Source: Nosema muscidifuracis (taxonomy: Eukaryota; Microsporidia; Nosematidae). Taken from it: a stretch of DNA of 64,000 bases. The translations under genes and the position numbers were made by a program. Below are positions 11,712 through 24,865 of the stretch, piece by piece; positions within the stretch are counted from its first letter, which is position 1; each line of letters begins with the position of its first letter. The notes under the pieces were generated by a model. That model worked only from the letters and a program-made list of their open reading frames with translations. It had not been told where the DNA came from and made no database searches. The stretch covers positions 62,001 to 126,000 of the forward strand of contig JAIOKI010000008.1 in assembly GCA_028335825.1 (NCBI GenBank), given 5' to 3'.

Positions 11712-13337
11712 ATGAAATTGTTTTTACTTTTTACTTTAGTATTTTCAGAATTACTTGAACTACATTATAATATTCAAAATCAGCTATTAGAGAAGATTCA
11801 GGATAAGTTGAATACTGGTGATTATGCATGCTTAGATTTAGATGAAAATTATATAATTCATATAATTGAATTAAATCGTTTAAATGTAGTAATAAGAAGA
11901 TTTGATAAGCTTCATGGAATAACTAACCCAATTATTATTAAGTTGGATGAACATTTAGATAAGGATTTAAATCTTAAAGAATCCTTAAAAGCTAAGATAA
12001 TTCAACAGTTGTATTCTTTTGGAGATGGAGAAATAAAATATATTTTTATAGCAGAGGGTGATGATTTATACAAGAATGAGATGTATCTTTATGAATTTTT
12101 GAAAAATCTATCATCTTATACTTTCATGATCGAAAACTATGATGAAAATAAAAAAGACTATATAAAGTATAAATCTATTATTAGAAATGATTATTTATTT
12201 GCATCATGTACGTTTGATAAAAAAATAGACTATATAGATTATTTAATTGAAGATTATGATAAAGAATTATTTAGTGTTATTTTATTTGGTGAAAAAAATG
12301 TATTGTATTCTTTAAAATTTAATATAGGATCTTTTGATTTTAATGAATATTTTAGATATTATTACATTAAAAAGAATGTTGTTTCAAAAAAAGATGCAGA
12401 TGCATTTTTAAAATTTGCCAATAATTTTAAATTTGATTTACTGGAAATAGATTTTTTTTCTAAAATAATTGATAAAGCTACTGACAACTTTATTTTTAAA
12501 AAAACAAATATGGAATCAGAAAATATTAGGTTAACAAGAAAAATAGATTTGAAAATAAATGAAAAAAATATAATTTGGAATTCAATATGTTATTTATATG
12601 ATGAAGAAATATCAGTTGATAAAAATCTTGAATATTTAACTATATCAAAAAAACAATTCGAAGGGATAAAAAATTATTACTCAATAGTTACTGGAATGGA
12701 TAGGCTAACTTTATTGGATATAAATAGACTAATGAATGTATTAAAAGGAAGTGAAATATATATAACAGTCTTAAAAAATATATTGAACAATAAAGATTCA
12801 AAAAGGGGAATAATTCTTATTAATATTCTATATAGTTTAGCTATAATTACCAAATCTCAGTTTAAGGATTATTTGTTTAATAAAAATAGTGCTAATATTG
12901 ATATTAAAAATATTACTAATCAAATCAATTCTCATTATGAGAGTATTAGATTCACTTTATATAATACTCTGCTCTATTTTGAATTATGTGATATTGCAAG
13001 TAATCCGAATGATGAATTAGATTTTTTCAAAGAGTTCAATCAGATTTTATCACTTGCTTCTGTGAAAGAAAAAATGAATTTATCAGATAACAAAGATTAC
13101 TCAATAATGACAAAGTTAAATATTTTTATTGAGAGAGTTTTTTATAAACCTATTTACAGAAATCATAAATATATTTTAGATCATCCTTCTAGAATGATTC
13201 TATTTATTTCTCAATTGATAAGTGATAAATCAATAATTGATGAAAATTTGATTTTGAAATACTCAGAGGGTAATCTTGAGAAAAAATATCTTCAAACATT
13301 TTACGAAGAAATATTAACAAGTGATAACAACGATTAA
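11712..13337 (+). CDS. Predicted secreted protein, 541-residue paralogue family, copy 1
   Basis: 541 residues with a signal-peptide-like start (MKLFLLFTLVFSELLELHYN) and no further obvious membrane segment, so it is probably secreted or lumenal. It is a close paralogue of the protein at 29735-31360: equal length, 16 differences in the first 100 residues by eye, and the same C-terminal TSDNND. The downstream flank is also similar to about 13,810, so the two arose by segmental duplication. The composition (Lys, Asn, Asp, Ile, Leu, Phe, Tyr) is typical of fast-evolving microsporidian proteins. The 597-residue protein at 42048-43841 is a possible distant member. The ATG follows CCTT rather than a full CCC. 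No enzymatic motif or named domain was recognised. Confidence 0.8.
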   Translation: MKLFLLFTLVFSELLELHYNIQNQLLEKIQDKLNTGDYACLDLDENYIIHIIELNRLNVVIRRFDKLHGITNPIIIKLDEHLDKDLNLKESLKAKIIQQLYSFGDGEIKYIFIAEGDDLYKNEMYLYEFLKNLSSYTFMIENYDENKKDYIKYKSIIRNDYLFASCTFDKKIDYIDYLIEDYDKELFSVILFGEKNVLYSLKFNIGSFDFNEYFRYYYIKKNVVSKKDADAFLKFANNFKFDLLEIDFFSKIIDKATDNFIFKKTNMESENIRLTRKIDLKINEKNIIWNSICYLYDEEISVDKNLEYLTISKKQFEGIKNYYSIVTGMDRLTLLDINRLMNVLKGSEIYITVLKNILNNKDSKRGIILINILYSLAIITKSQFKDYLFNKNSANIDIKNITNQINSHYESIRFTLYNTLLYFELCDIASNPNDELDFFKEFNQILSLASVKEKMNLSDNKDYSIMTKLNIFIERVFYKPIYRNHKYILDHPSRMILFISQLISDKSIIDENLILKYSEGNLEKKYLQTFYEEILTSDNND

Positions 13338-15515
13338 TTTATTAAAACGTTAATTTTATATTTTAAACTCTATACATATAAATTCTAATTTTATAGTAAT
13401 TAATAGTCTTAAATTTAATTTATTTTGTAAATGTATAATCTCTTTTATTAATTAACCTCTCTATAATTATAATATGATTGTAATCTTTTTTTATTATAAA
13501 TTTTGACCCTCTAAATAATTTTGATATATAATATTAATAATACACAATGTTGGTTGATGATATAACAATTTCAAATGAGTAAATTTAGTAGATAGAATAA
13601 ATGTTTAAATAGTGTAATTTTTAGTATAAAATTCTATATTGAACAAGTATATTAATAATCAAAATTCTCTATATGAACTTTTAACTATTTTATTAAGAAT
13701 TAAGTAGTAGATAGCTTAGAATTTCAACATCATAATAAGAATGAGATATTTGGATATTAATATGCTATTTTTGAAAATATAGTATCACTTTGTCAGTATA
13801 AGTATAAACATTAAGATATTTTATTGTTAAGTTTTGTTTAAAAATATAAATAATCATAGGTTTTGATGACTAGTATAAATTATTGACGATATAAATAAAC
13901 ATATATGTACTATAAAAGATTAATATCTAGATATATATTAGAACATATTTAATTTATCTATTAAAACAAAGTAAAGTCTCATTATTTTATTATAAATCTA
14001 CCATTTAAATAAAAAATTTGGGTATCTTCATGTTTAAGTTTTCTATTCCAAATTGATAAGATCCGATTATTTGAATTGCTCTATTTGTGGTCCTCAGAGA
14101 TTGAGCCTCTGAACTGACCATGTTTATACTTCTAGAGTCACCTTAAGTACTCTGGATTGAACACATCCGTCTAGACCTATCTTAATTCTATATAGTTCAA
14201 GAAATATGTAAAAACTCTTTCTCACGTCATTACATACTTATAATTCTCATCTTATTCTTGTACAGCGATTCTCAATGATTAATATCAGTTCATTCTAATG
14301 TCTTTTCTTTACTTCTACAGTTCTTGAATTATAAAATCACATTATATCTGTTAGTCAAGTTTTTGCTAAAACTAGAAGAGAGTTTAAAAATGTAATCATA
14401 TTTTTTCGTTTCATCCTTATTTATAAGGGTTTAAAATCATCCATGTTGTAATATAATGACGTTTTTATATTAAAAATATTGATTGCATTACTGTTTCCAT
14501 ATACATTTCATATCTGTTAAAGAAATTTGATTATGTCATCATCTATATTAAATGCGCTTCAGTTCGCAACTCTTAAAATTTTTGTTTTCAATGGTGTTTC
14601 ATCTTCTAAAATTAGATTTTATAAAATTTAGTTTTTATAATACAAATAATAGAATTTTTTTCATTGAAGATAATATAAATTAAATGTTTAAATCAATGAT
14701 TTAATATTATTTTTAGAATTCAACTTAAGGAAAATCTATATTGAAAATATTTTTTATAATGAAAATAAATCAAAGAACATAACTTAGATTAAAAATGATA
14801 GTATTTACAAAAATATTCATAAATTTATTGCATAGTGATTTATATGTTTTATTGTTGATGAATAGAAAAAATTATCAAAATAAATAGTTCTAACAATTTT
14901 ACTGATTTATGTAATATGAATGTATTTATTTACATAAATAATATTTTAAATATTTGTTACAAGTTGGAAAAAATTAACCATCTTCTATGTTCATAAAATA
15001 AGCTACTAGTTATAGAAATATTATTTTATATTTACTTCCACTCATATGAAATTCTAGCTATACTTAAGTCATTTTCTGATTTTTGACATCATATTTTTTT
15101 ATGTTTTCTAATTTATCTACATTCATACATATTGTAAATTTGTTTTTATATCATCCTAATTTATATAAAAAATTTTATTTTGTAAATTGATATCAATTCA
15201 AATTATTTAATTAAAAATATATTCTTATATTATATATAGATTAAAAAAGATAATAAATTTTATAATTTATTATTATTGTATTTGAAAATATTTAATCAGT
15301 AATTAAATAATTGTTTAATCATTGCAATATATGAAAATTGAATAAATTTATTCTATTTATCTTAGTAAAATTACGTGTATAAAAAAAGTATTATTATAAT
15401 GTTTTATTATAATAAATTCATAGCTATGAGAATTTGTTTATTGACAGAAATTAATATATTTTAATTAAGTGAATATTTAAAAAAATTATATAAATTTGAA
15501 TATTTTATATCCATA
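13338..15515. other. Spacer: duplicated 3' flank, then a GC-richer patch
   Basis: From 13,338 to about 13,810 the sequence matches the flank downstream of the second paralogue (31,361-31,870). It includes TTTATTAAAACGTTAATTTT just after the stop codon and AAATATAGTATCACTTTGTC near the far end. From about 14,050 to 14,350 lies a patch visibly richer in G and C than its surroundings, possibly decayed minus-strand coding sequence. The remainder is featureless AT-rich DNA. Confidence 0.55.
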
Positions 15516-16850
15516 ATGTTTTTGAAAACTCTATACTTTTTGATAATAAATTGTACAAAGAATAATTCTCATGAAATGTGTGTAATAAAAGAGATACTTC
15601 CAAGTAAAGATTACATACCTATTGATTTGGGACCTCTAGATAAATCTGATTTTATGACTGATACTTCAGATCATAATAAAAATAACTCAGTTATACGATA
15701 TGAGCTATTAGAAAGATGCAGAATAAACGAAGATTATTTATCTTTAAATAAGTATATTGACAATCTTGATTTAAAAGCAGATAAAAATTCTGTTACTTTG
15801 CAAAATGAATCAAATCAATCTTATGAGAACGAACCAGTTTATCTTTCAAATCATGATAACACAAAAATTCTTCCAATAGATGATTTTTTCTTGTTTAATA
15901 AGACTATATCTATGTTTCACAATGATATGGAACAAATCAAATTACAGTTAAAATATTTATCGAATTTAATAAACAATACGCATGTATCTTATGAAGGTTA
16001 TAAAGACATCTTATTAGATATAATGAAGAATCATATGTTTATACCCAACATATTTCAAATTGATGGGTTTTATAATTCTAATGATATCTATGATAATATT
16101 GATCTAATATTTAAATATATGAAATTCATTAAGGAATTCGACTTTAGCAAATTAAACATAAGAAATTATGAATATTTTAATGAAAAAGAAGAATTGTCTG
16201 GTATTATAATTAAGTGCATTCAAGATTTTACTTTACAATTATATTTTTTTACTAAATCAAACATCGAATTTTTGAATAAAATAACAGAAGAAGTTTATCA
16301 AGAAATCAATGACAAGAAAATATCTAAAGAGACAATAATTTCATGTATAATAGAATGTATAAATATTATTGAAGATCCTTTAGACAAAATTATAAACTAC
16401 AAATGTCTATTTGACATTCTTACAAGGAAAAAAAATATTAACTGTTTAATTAGATTTTTATTTCATATAATAATGTATTATAGAAAAGGTAATGTTTATT
16501 TAATAAATGAAAATGAGCATTTTTTAATGGACAGATTATCATATTTGGTTGCATGTTTAAATCCTAAGTTTGTTTTAGATTTAAAATATGTTTTTAATAT
16601 AAATGAGAAAAAATTTTCAAAATTATTTTCAGATTATTATTTAACAAAATCAAAAGATTTATTAAGAGAAAATATTGAAATTTATGGACTATTTTTAAAT
16701 TTGATAGATGAAAATCAACCAATTAATTACTACAAAGTATTCATTAAATTATTTGATAACCGTTACTTAGACAATGTGACAATTAAATTTATGTCAAACA
16801 TGATAATTCAAGGTGTAATAAAGATATTGGAAGACAATAAAATACTTTAA
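15516..16850 (+). CDS. Predicted secreted protein of unknown function, 444 aa
   Basis: 444 residues starting MFLKTLYFLIINCTKNNSH, consistent with a short signal peptide. The rest is polar and alpha-helix-prone, with Asn-, Asp- and Lys-rich segments in the first 120 residues and a more hydrophobic, helical C-terminal half (Ile/Leu/Phe-rich, about 160-440). No transmembrane segment beyond the leader stands out. It sits between the first 541-residue paralogue and the cysteine-rich pseudogene, all on the plus strand. Its layout resembles that of the 541/597-residue secreted proteins, but I could not align it convincingly with them. The ATG follows ATATCCATA, a weak form of the CCC motif. Confidence 0.75.
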   Translation: MFLKTLYFLIINCTKNNSHEMCVIKEILPSKDYIPIDLGPLDKSDFMTDTSDHNKNNSVIRYELLERCRINEDYLSLNKYIDNLDLKADKNSVTLQNESNQSYENEPVYLSNHDNTKILPIDDFFLFNKTISMFHNDMEQIKLQLKYLSNLINNTHVSYEGYKDILLDIMKNHMFIPNIFQIDGFYNSNDIYDNIDLIFKYMKFIKEFDFSKLNIRNYEYFNEKEELSGIIIKCIQDFTLQLYFFTKSNIEFLNKITEEVYQEINDKKISKETIISCIIECINIIEDPLDKIINYKCLFDILTRKKNINCLIRFLFHIIMYYRKGNVYLINENEHFLMDRLSYLVACLNPKFVLDLKYVFNINEKKFSKLFSDYYLTKSKDLLRENIEIYGLFLNLIDENQPINYYKVFIKLFDNRYLDNVTIKFMSNMIIQGVIKILEDNKIL

Positions 16851-17046
16851 TTAATGATTTTGTAGTTCTATAGTTATAGAAAAATTAATTTATAATTTAT
16901 CATAAACAAACTGTAATATAATTATTTAGACCAATAGTTATATTTATTAACGACTAAAATTAAATAAAAACACTTAGTTCTTAAATATTATATTAAAATG
17001 ATTAATTAAATAAAATGATTTATAAGAAAAAATTGGTTCATCCATA

Positions 17047-17805
17047 ATGGAACAAACTTATTCTAAAGATTTAGAATCGGAATGGTTAGAAATTAATGAT
17101 GAATTTAAAGAATGGATAATTATTTACTTAGAATATGCTAAAAAATTATGTATAAATAATTCTGAAATTGAACACTTTATTAATGATTTTCAAAGATGTA
17201 TGATACAATTTACTAGACAAATATGCAAATGTAATCATAATCGTGTTGCTGATTCATTTTCAGATTTTCAATTTGATCATATTTGTCATTATTTGACAAC
17301 TAATAATCTATTCTTATTAAAGAAATATGTATATTGTAATAACTATAATATAAGAATTTCCGATGGTGTAATGTACGATTATAAACAATATCATTTTAGA
17401 CAACCCCTAGGAGATAGAATTGCAAGGGGAATCGAAAATTTATGTAATTATGATAAATTATAATGTGCAGTATATGAACTAAAAGAAGAATATCAAAATT
17501 ATTTCAAGTGTTTCATAAAACTTATTCAACTTATTTTTTTATCAAATTAATGATATCTAAAAATCTACAGGGATTGATGAATTTAATTTAAAATCAGTAT
17601 ATTTTAAATTAGGTAATAGATCATTTAGAAATGTCAGATCAATAATAAAAATCAATTAAATGCTTGATTATAGTGAATCTGAAAATATGTATGTTACATT
17701 TAGGGGTACCTATTAGGAATATTTTAATTTTCAGTTTTTTAAGAATATATATTCTAAATGTAAAAAAATCAAGAACAAAAGCCTGAAGAAAATGTTTAAT
17801 TAAAA
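17047..17805 (+). pseudogene. Decayed member of the twelve-cysteine membrane family
   Basis: The first 138 codons are open and clearly homologous to the gene at 34687-35565 (shared FTRQICKCN, CNNYNIRISDG and LGDRI blocks). The frame ends at a TAA at 17461-17463, exactly where the paralogue has a glutamine codon. The homologous sequence continues directly after it (CAVYELKEE), then through further breaks to a recognisable C-terminal region near 17,800. Within the open part, the fifth family cysteine is an arginine (CNHNR instead of CNINC) and the first cysteine interval is shortened by eight residues. The TAA fits a C-to-T change, in line with AT drift. A truncated 138-residue product remains possible but would lack the membrane anchor and half the cysteines. 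Confidence 0.75.
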
Positions 17806-20800
17806 CTTAAAATTCATTGATAGATTTTCTTTATCATCTTAAACAATATTTTGATAATAAATTTAATTTTGTATTGTTGTCCGTAAGAACTAAATAGATA
17901 ACATTTTTTTAAATATTAAAATTTACTTCTTTAAGTATTCTGATGATTAATTCACATTCAATTAATAAGTATATTTTAAAGAGAAATTGATTTAGCTTTG
18001 TCTATCTTGTCTATAAAAAAGTAATTTCAATCTCTTAAGACTTCATAGAAGTGTCAGTTTTTTATCTTTTTCAGATCTATATATGCATTTGAAGTTTGTT
18101 AAAATATCATTAAACTTACGTATTAATTCTAGATTTATTATTGTAAAGGAATATTGAGTGATTGACATGAAGATCATAAATATGCATCTTTTATGATTTT
18201 ATATATATTGTAAATTATGATCGTGTTATACTTTGATTACATATACTCTTATTTCTACATTCATTGGGACAATATACTCTTGTACAAAAGGAATAAATTA
18301 TTTAATACTTCTATGTTTATTGAGTAAATATATACTAAATGTAAGACTGCTTCTGTAATTTGATAAATCTTTTAAATTTAATTTACTAAATCAAATTCAT
18401 ATATTGAAATATTTGATCAATATTATTAATATTATTAATAATATAGAATATATCAATCTAAAAGATATTTAGAAAAATAAAATTCTTTTTTATTTCTAGT
18501 AATATATCTTTATAAATTATATAATGTTATTCTCTACTTTTCATTGAATATTTTAACTTACCTTGATTAGTTTGTCATCATAATGAAACATACAAATATT
18601 TTTATTAAACAAGAAGAAAATGTCAATTGTAAGAATATATGTGTTACTATGATTTATGAAATAATTATTTTTCTCTATGTGATATATGAAAATTAAGTCG
18701 TATGATTTTTATCTAATATCAATATAAGTGTTTAAAAATAGATAATCATCATTAACTTTGTAATTTTTTAATATCTTATATTGTATACAAAATTATCTTC
18801 ATCATGATGTAATGTATCATAAATCAATAGGTAAGTAATATTTACTTAGAAGTATCTCTTTGATTACAAATAACCCTGAGATAGATCTTCTGTACTAAAA
18901 ATAAACAGAATGTAAAAAAATAAAAAATTCAATATGGGTATGAATTTATTAATTTATTTCTGACATTATATATTAAAAAACAACATATGAAGAAATTTTA
19001 AAAATCTTTTTTATATACAAAACTTTGTAGATGAATATTATTTTAATAATATAAGAAAATTAAAATTTTATCAAAATTGACTACAATTCTTTGATACTTG
19101 TTAAACTTCTTTTATTAGATATAATCAGTAATTTTCTACAATAAGAATAGATAAAAATTTAATTGTCTTTTTGTGGTATTAAATACAGGGAGATTTTATG
19201 AACTAAGTAAGTTCCTTAAGATGTTGATCTTTGAAAGCTAAATATATAGGCTTGAAATTGGTGATTGTTTAGCCTGTGAGTTCAGACTAGTGTCTGTTTA
19301 TGTTCTTATATATTGCAGCAAGTTAGATTTTTATAAATATATATGAATTAATTTATAAGAATAAAAGAAACTTATTTATTGGGAGGATTTTTATCACAAA
19401 GGTATTCTATTGTTTTATAGTTGATTACTATGAAAGTTCATTCATTAGCTATTTAAAAAGTAATCTTAAATATTTTATTTTCCTTATTTGTATTTTTAAT
19501 TTATAAATATATCATCTATTGTATTGCATAACTCATCCTACAATATATTTAATTATATCTGACCCTTGAAATAAAAACTAGTCCCTTATAAACATATAAA
19601 TAATGATTTTTATGTGAAATATCACTCTTAGAAAATAAATGATTTTATTGAATTTTCATATATGAATAATATTTTATATCTATCTATATATTCTCTTAAA
19701 TTATTAACATATATAAACACATAAGAAATTCTAAAATATATAATTTTATCAATAATATAGTAGATGAATATATAATTTTATGCTATCTTCTTAATATTAC
19801 AAAATTAAAAAGATAATAATTTTTTTTAATTATTCTCTTGTCTATCTAATTCATATATAAATAATTTACATTTATTTTTTTCTAATTCAAAATAACAAAA
19901 ATTTATTCCTGTTCTGAGAATGGAAATGTTTTATGTCTAGTCAACTGATAATTTATATTTTTAAAAAATTTTACCCCAATATAATATTAATATATGTATA
20001 GAGAATTTTAGAAATAGTGCAGGTTTTCCTTTAACAAATTTAAGGAAGGTTCTCAAAACGTAGTAATTCTAAACTACCAAATTTATAAGAAAACTGAATT
20101 ATAGTGATTGTAGGAACAAATCCTTAAATATGTCTACTCGAGTTAGGTTTAACAAATATACAATAGAAAAGATGAATCCACTAAAATTATTAGAAACTTA
20201 AGTGAAGATTTTTATGTAGAATTATTTTTAGTTGAGATAAATATATTAAGAATAAAATCAGAAAGCTAGATATTGAATCATGAGAAATACTAATTATATT
20301 TTAGAGGAACTTAGTAACTAAGCATGGAAAATATGGATACAATATTTAACGATTATTTATAAATTTATATTAAGGAAATATCTTGAAAGTGAATGTAATT
20401 AGTACTGATAAAGACTTAGATCATAATTTTTTGAAAATAAAATAATGTATAGATATGATAAGTTCATTAGCTTAGAGTACAAATCATTAGAAGTGATTAA
20501 GAAATTATGTAAATGATAGGAGAAAAAGATATATTACACTACATTACTAAATTATGATTAAAAATGGATATATCACATCAAAATAGTCATGGTTCAATAA
20601 TGTAAGATTAGTGCTCAAAAATAATGAAATAATATTTCGACAAATTGAATAAGCTAATGAAAAGGGATATTTATTTTTTTGCTATATATAGATAATATTT
20701 TGTAAAGAACATTTTATAGAATTTTTATAACAAGACATATAAGTAGCATAGAAATAGTTGTATTGATACATACAGGTGATATAATAAAAAAATTTGATCA

Positions 20801-23800
20801 AGCTGGTCTGATTGTGAATAACTCTAAAAATTATATTAAAACAGATAGAGATTATAATGGCATTATTAAGAGTCTATAGGAGATTAATAAAGAATTGTAC
20901 AGATAAATTATATCTTTATAATAAGACGTGTGATAATAAATTTAAATAAATTAAAGGTTCAAAAAGATATTTCATATTCTAATAAAGACCTAAGAGTAGT
21001 ATTAAGTCATATATTAGATAATGAAGATACAAGCAGTAAAATTAAATCGCTCATTTACACAAAAAATGTTATGTTAATTGCTGAGAATTTCTAATATTTT
21101 TCTGAGGATAGTGTTTACTGATCATGTGTCTTAGAAGTTTTAACAGAATAATCACATGTCATGATTTCGATGAAATTTATCTGTAGAATCAAAAACGAAA
21201 TATCACATGTTGATGTTTTCTCAAGTTTGATGAATAATGAACATAAAGTGAAATTTGGAAATGTAGATTATATTGAAATTTTTTAAGATCTTATGGTGAG
21301 TTGGTTTATAGAATTATGAAGCCAACATCTGAATAAATGAAGAAGTGACTAGAAAAATTCCTTATGTGCAAGAAGTATAGCATAGTAAAAATTAATGGAT
21401 TTAGATATTTTCGTGAATTAAGCCAGGTGAGAATATAGCTTTTTATTCATTGGTTTATACAAGAAGTAAATCATTTTACAATTAGTACAATAGACAGATG
21501 AATTTAGATAATATTGACTAAGCACATAGAAAATCTTTTTTTCAAACATTTATCTTTGACTGTAAAAATTAGAAATTGTATTTTAGAAGAGGAAATAATA
21601 TCACACTACTTCTTTATATCATTATAATTCTAATATGAAAGATGTTTATTAATATTATTAATATTAGATTAGATAATGTAATAAAAGTAGAAATGTAGGG
21701 AAGACTTTTTTCACTATTTTAAAAAGATTTAATATGCATTAAATATAAACTTTATTAAGATAAATGACGATCTAGATTTATGAATGTATTGTTATTTTAA
21801 GTTTTGATATATTTGTTAAAAATAGATTACTCATCAAGATTGATTTATACCTCTTAATTTCAAGTGTTGTGATGTGACCTTGTCATTGTACAATATTTTT
21901 ACTATAATCATTATAATATCATTAAAGTTTATCATCAAATGTTTGAATTCTATAGAATTTGATTTAAAGATATTAAAGTTCATCTCGATTAGAGCATATA
22001 TAATTTTTTAATCAAATAACACTACTAATAGATATATTAATGATAAAATTTTACCTTATAAATGTCTATTTATTGTTAATTAGATTTTTACTCTATATTA
22101 TAATAATGTAAAATTATTATAAATGAAATATTACGTATCTCTAACATGACAAGTCAAGGTGTATAAAATATTTTATTAATTTTATATAGTTTAGTATATA
22201 TGCTATTTATTTATTCACATTATATCTAAATAATTTTTATATATCCGAATTTATCCACCCTCACTTTATAATATCATAAATTAATCTTTCGTTTAATTGA
22301 GTTTTATAATTATAGATTTTACAAAAGTAAAATATTTACCTTTTTTACTTTAATTTACTAATATTATTCTTCCTTAGAAGTATTTTCTCTAATATAGACA
22401 TTTAATTAGATTTATGATGTGGAATGATTAAATGTTTTATTTATATGTGAGACGTAATCTGACATCTTCTAATTTTTTTATTACAGAATCTTAAATACAA
22501 TAATGGTCATGTAATTTTGTAAATATCATTATTTTCACATTCTATATCTGTAATTATATATTTTTCATCATGTGTATATTTGTGTTTATTAATTGTTAAT
22601 ATAATTGTAAATTCAATGGACTTGTTTGATATATTAAATGATAATAAATCTAAAAGTATGTATTTTTTTTTATGTTTATATTTGAACTAATATTAAATTA
22701 TACAATTATCTATGTCAGATTAATTTTATCTTTTTATTAGTCTTTTGAGTATAACATGCATATTTCTTATTCACTCATACTTTAATTTTTCAACATTTCT
22801 ATTACATTTAATTTGACTCATAAAGCCCTTGAATCTTCATCGAATATATCAATTCCAAGAATAATGCTTTTTTGATATTATTTAATGGTTTTATATTATT
22901 TTTAATATCAATTAAATATAACTAAGATTCATCATATATCTACACATTTTAATTTTTTATATCTTAGATGCCTAATTTGTTATCAATTTAAAAAAATAGA
23001 TTTTTAATTTTTTAGTTAAACATTGATTTGTTTGTATCTTAGTATGCTTACATCAATTTAAATAAAAATCTATCTATTTTTTCACATGCAAATGTAAGGC
23101 TTTATAAAAAACATAATAATAACAATATTCAAGCTGCTCATGTAATAAATGAAATCTTTCTAGACATTTAATATTGTCATTGAATCACTTTGTATTTTGA
23201 AACATCTAAATTATAAAATACTCATAGTTACCTAACCTAAATTTGATGAAAAGCTAAGGTAATTTTTATTATATAAAATAAAACCATACATTCACTACAA
23301 TATCAATTAATTATAATATTTATGTCTAATTATAGATCTGTTTATTTAAATTAAAAAAAATTAATTATGTTTCATAATTGTAATTTTAATAATCTAAAGA
23401 ATTTATTGACCATCTTCTACTTATTTCAAAATAAATAGGAAATTCTTATGATCAAAAATCTAAAGTTGTACTTTTCTCTCGTCCTTTATATTCCAATAGA
23501 ATTATAAAAATTTACTATATTTTGGATGAAATTTAATAATTATATCATATAGTGTTAACTTAATAAGTTTTTATTGTACAAACTTTTATCTTTAGAAACT
23601 AAGCTTATTCTTGTATAGTAAAAAAAAAACAGAAATTAAAAGCTTTGTTCTACCAAGACACGTAGTCATACGTCAGTAATATTTTCACACTTAGTGGTCT
23701 TACATTCTTATATTATAAATATAAAGTTATTTTAAGTCACTTGTTTATTTTAGCAGCGGAAACTGTTTGTAACATATCTGAATTTCATTGTGTCAACAAT

Positions 23801-24454
23801 TTATAATCCTTTTAACTAATCACTAGATGTATTTTAATTATTATAAAATCTTGCTTTTTTTAGGTTTGTTATCGTAAATCTTGTGATAATTCTCAGATAA
23901 GTTATTTAGTTAAATTAAGAAACATATCTTTAGATCAATGCTAGTATAAATTTGATTTCATTTTTAACAATAAATTTTCATATAGTTGTCTAATAGTCCA
24001 ATATACTTGTTTAAAAAATATTACATACTATTAAATATTCTACTTAGTAATAATAGTTGATAAGAAATTCGCATTTTTTATTTTAATTTTAAAATTACAT
24101 TCAAGTATTTATAAAACACATAGACTTTAAATATCAAAAAAGTAGAATTTCTTTTTAGTTGATTTTTTTGTCTCTAATGTGGTTAACTAAGAGTATATTA
24201 AAATGTTTAAGAGTTTTTTGATTACAATTAATATCTGTATCTCTCTCTAGCTAAATACTTAGCATGGCATAATTTATTTTATCAAATTGTTGATAATAAA
24301 TTATTTTTTTAATTCGTTATTTTGTCGTTTTATACTCAGAAAATAATTTTAAAATATTTATGGGTATTACTACATATTTTTTATAAATGAAAATCTAAAT
24401 TAAGTTAAGAGGCAAATATTATAAAAATTAAGATTAGTTTATACATATCCACAT
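17806..24454. other. Very large gene-poor spacer with decayed coding stretches
   Basis: About 6.6 kb of AT-rich DNA, the longest stretch here without an intact gene. Between about 20,050 and 21,700 the plus strand has segments that translate to protein-like sequence with reduced stop density (listed separately). Slightly GC-richer patches occur at about 19,180-19,310 and 23,640-23,780, without a recognisable product. I found no tRNA, rRNA or minisatellite array and no clear repeat ends. Confidence 0.4.
20050..21700 (+). pseudogene. Decayed coding region, possibly a fossil element
   Basis: Stretches of the plus strand, most clearly 20,960-21,300, read like former coding sequence: few stops for such AT-rich DNA and a balanced amino acid mix. 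It is broken in many places. The length would suit either a lost host gene or part of a mobile element. I saw no diagnostic reverse transcriptase, integrase or DDE transposase motif and no terminal repeats, so no family is assigned. Confidence 0.3.
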
Positions 24455-24865
24455 TTATTCTTTTGTAAGAACGTTTTTATTTTCATATTCAGAAGCTCTA
24501 GAACTCATCCAAACAGTTTCTGATGTTTCCTTAAAGTAGAACACAGCATCAGCATTATATTCACAAATTAAAGGAGGACAAGGATCTGAGTCTTTATAAG
24601 CAAAAATCCTATATCCCTTTGGCAATGATTTAAGAGTAAATTTTGTAAAGTCTTCTTCAAAGCTTTTTTCGTTTTCATTACTATCACCACGTTGGCACTC
24701 AATGTAGATTTTAGTAACTCCTTCAAATGAATCTTTATTTTCTCCTTCAATATAAAAGTTAGTGATATTTTTTAAGATGTAACCTTCATATTCTAAAATA
24801 TTATCTTTTGACCTGTTAATCTCAGCAGTAAATATATTTGTAAAGAAAAGACTAATGATATTCAT
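24455..24865 (-). CDS. Small predicted secreted protein, 136 aa
   Basis: 136 residues of unknown function, with a leader (MNIISLFFTNIFTA) that fits a short signal peptide, followed by an acidic, soluble-looking chain with Tyr, Phe, Glu and Ser. It has four cysteines; one pair is in DPCPPLICEY around residues 94-101, where disulphides are plausible if it is secreted. Codon usage is less extreme than in the surrounding DNA, and the ATG is preceded by AACCCAT, a good microsporidian CCC element, so I consider it a real gene. It stands alone in a gene-poor area. No domain was recognised. Confidence 0.75.
   Translation of the reverse strand: MNIISLFFTNIFTAEINRSKDNILEYEGYILKNITNFYIEGENKDSFEGVTKIYIECQRGDSNENEKSFEEDFTKFTLKSLPKGYRIFAYKDSDPCPPLICEYNADAVFYFKETSETVWMSSRASEYENKNVLTKE

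Noticed and set aside
20050-21700. Retroelement or DNA transposon as the source of the decayed region
   Set aside because: No reverse transcriptase, integrase or transposase motif and no terminal repeats could be recognised; kept only as a decayed coding region of unknown family.
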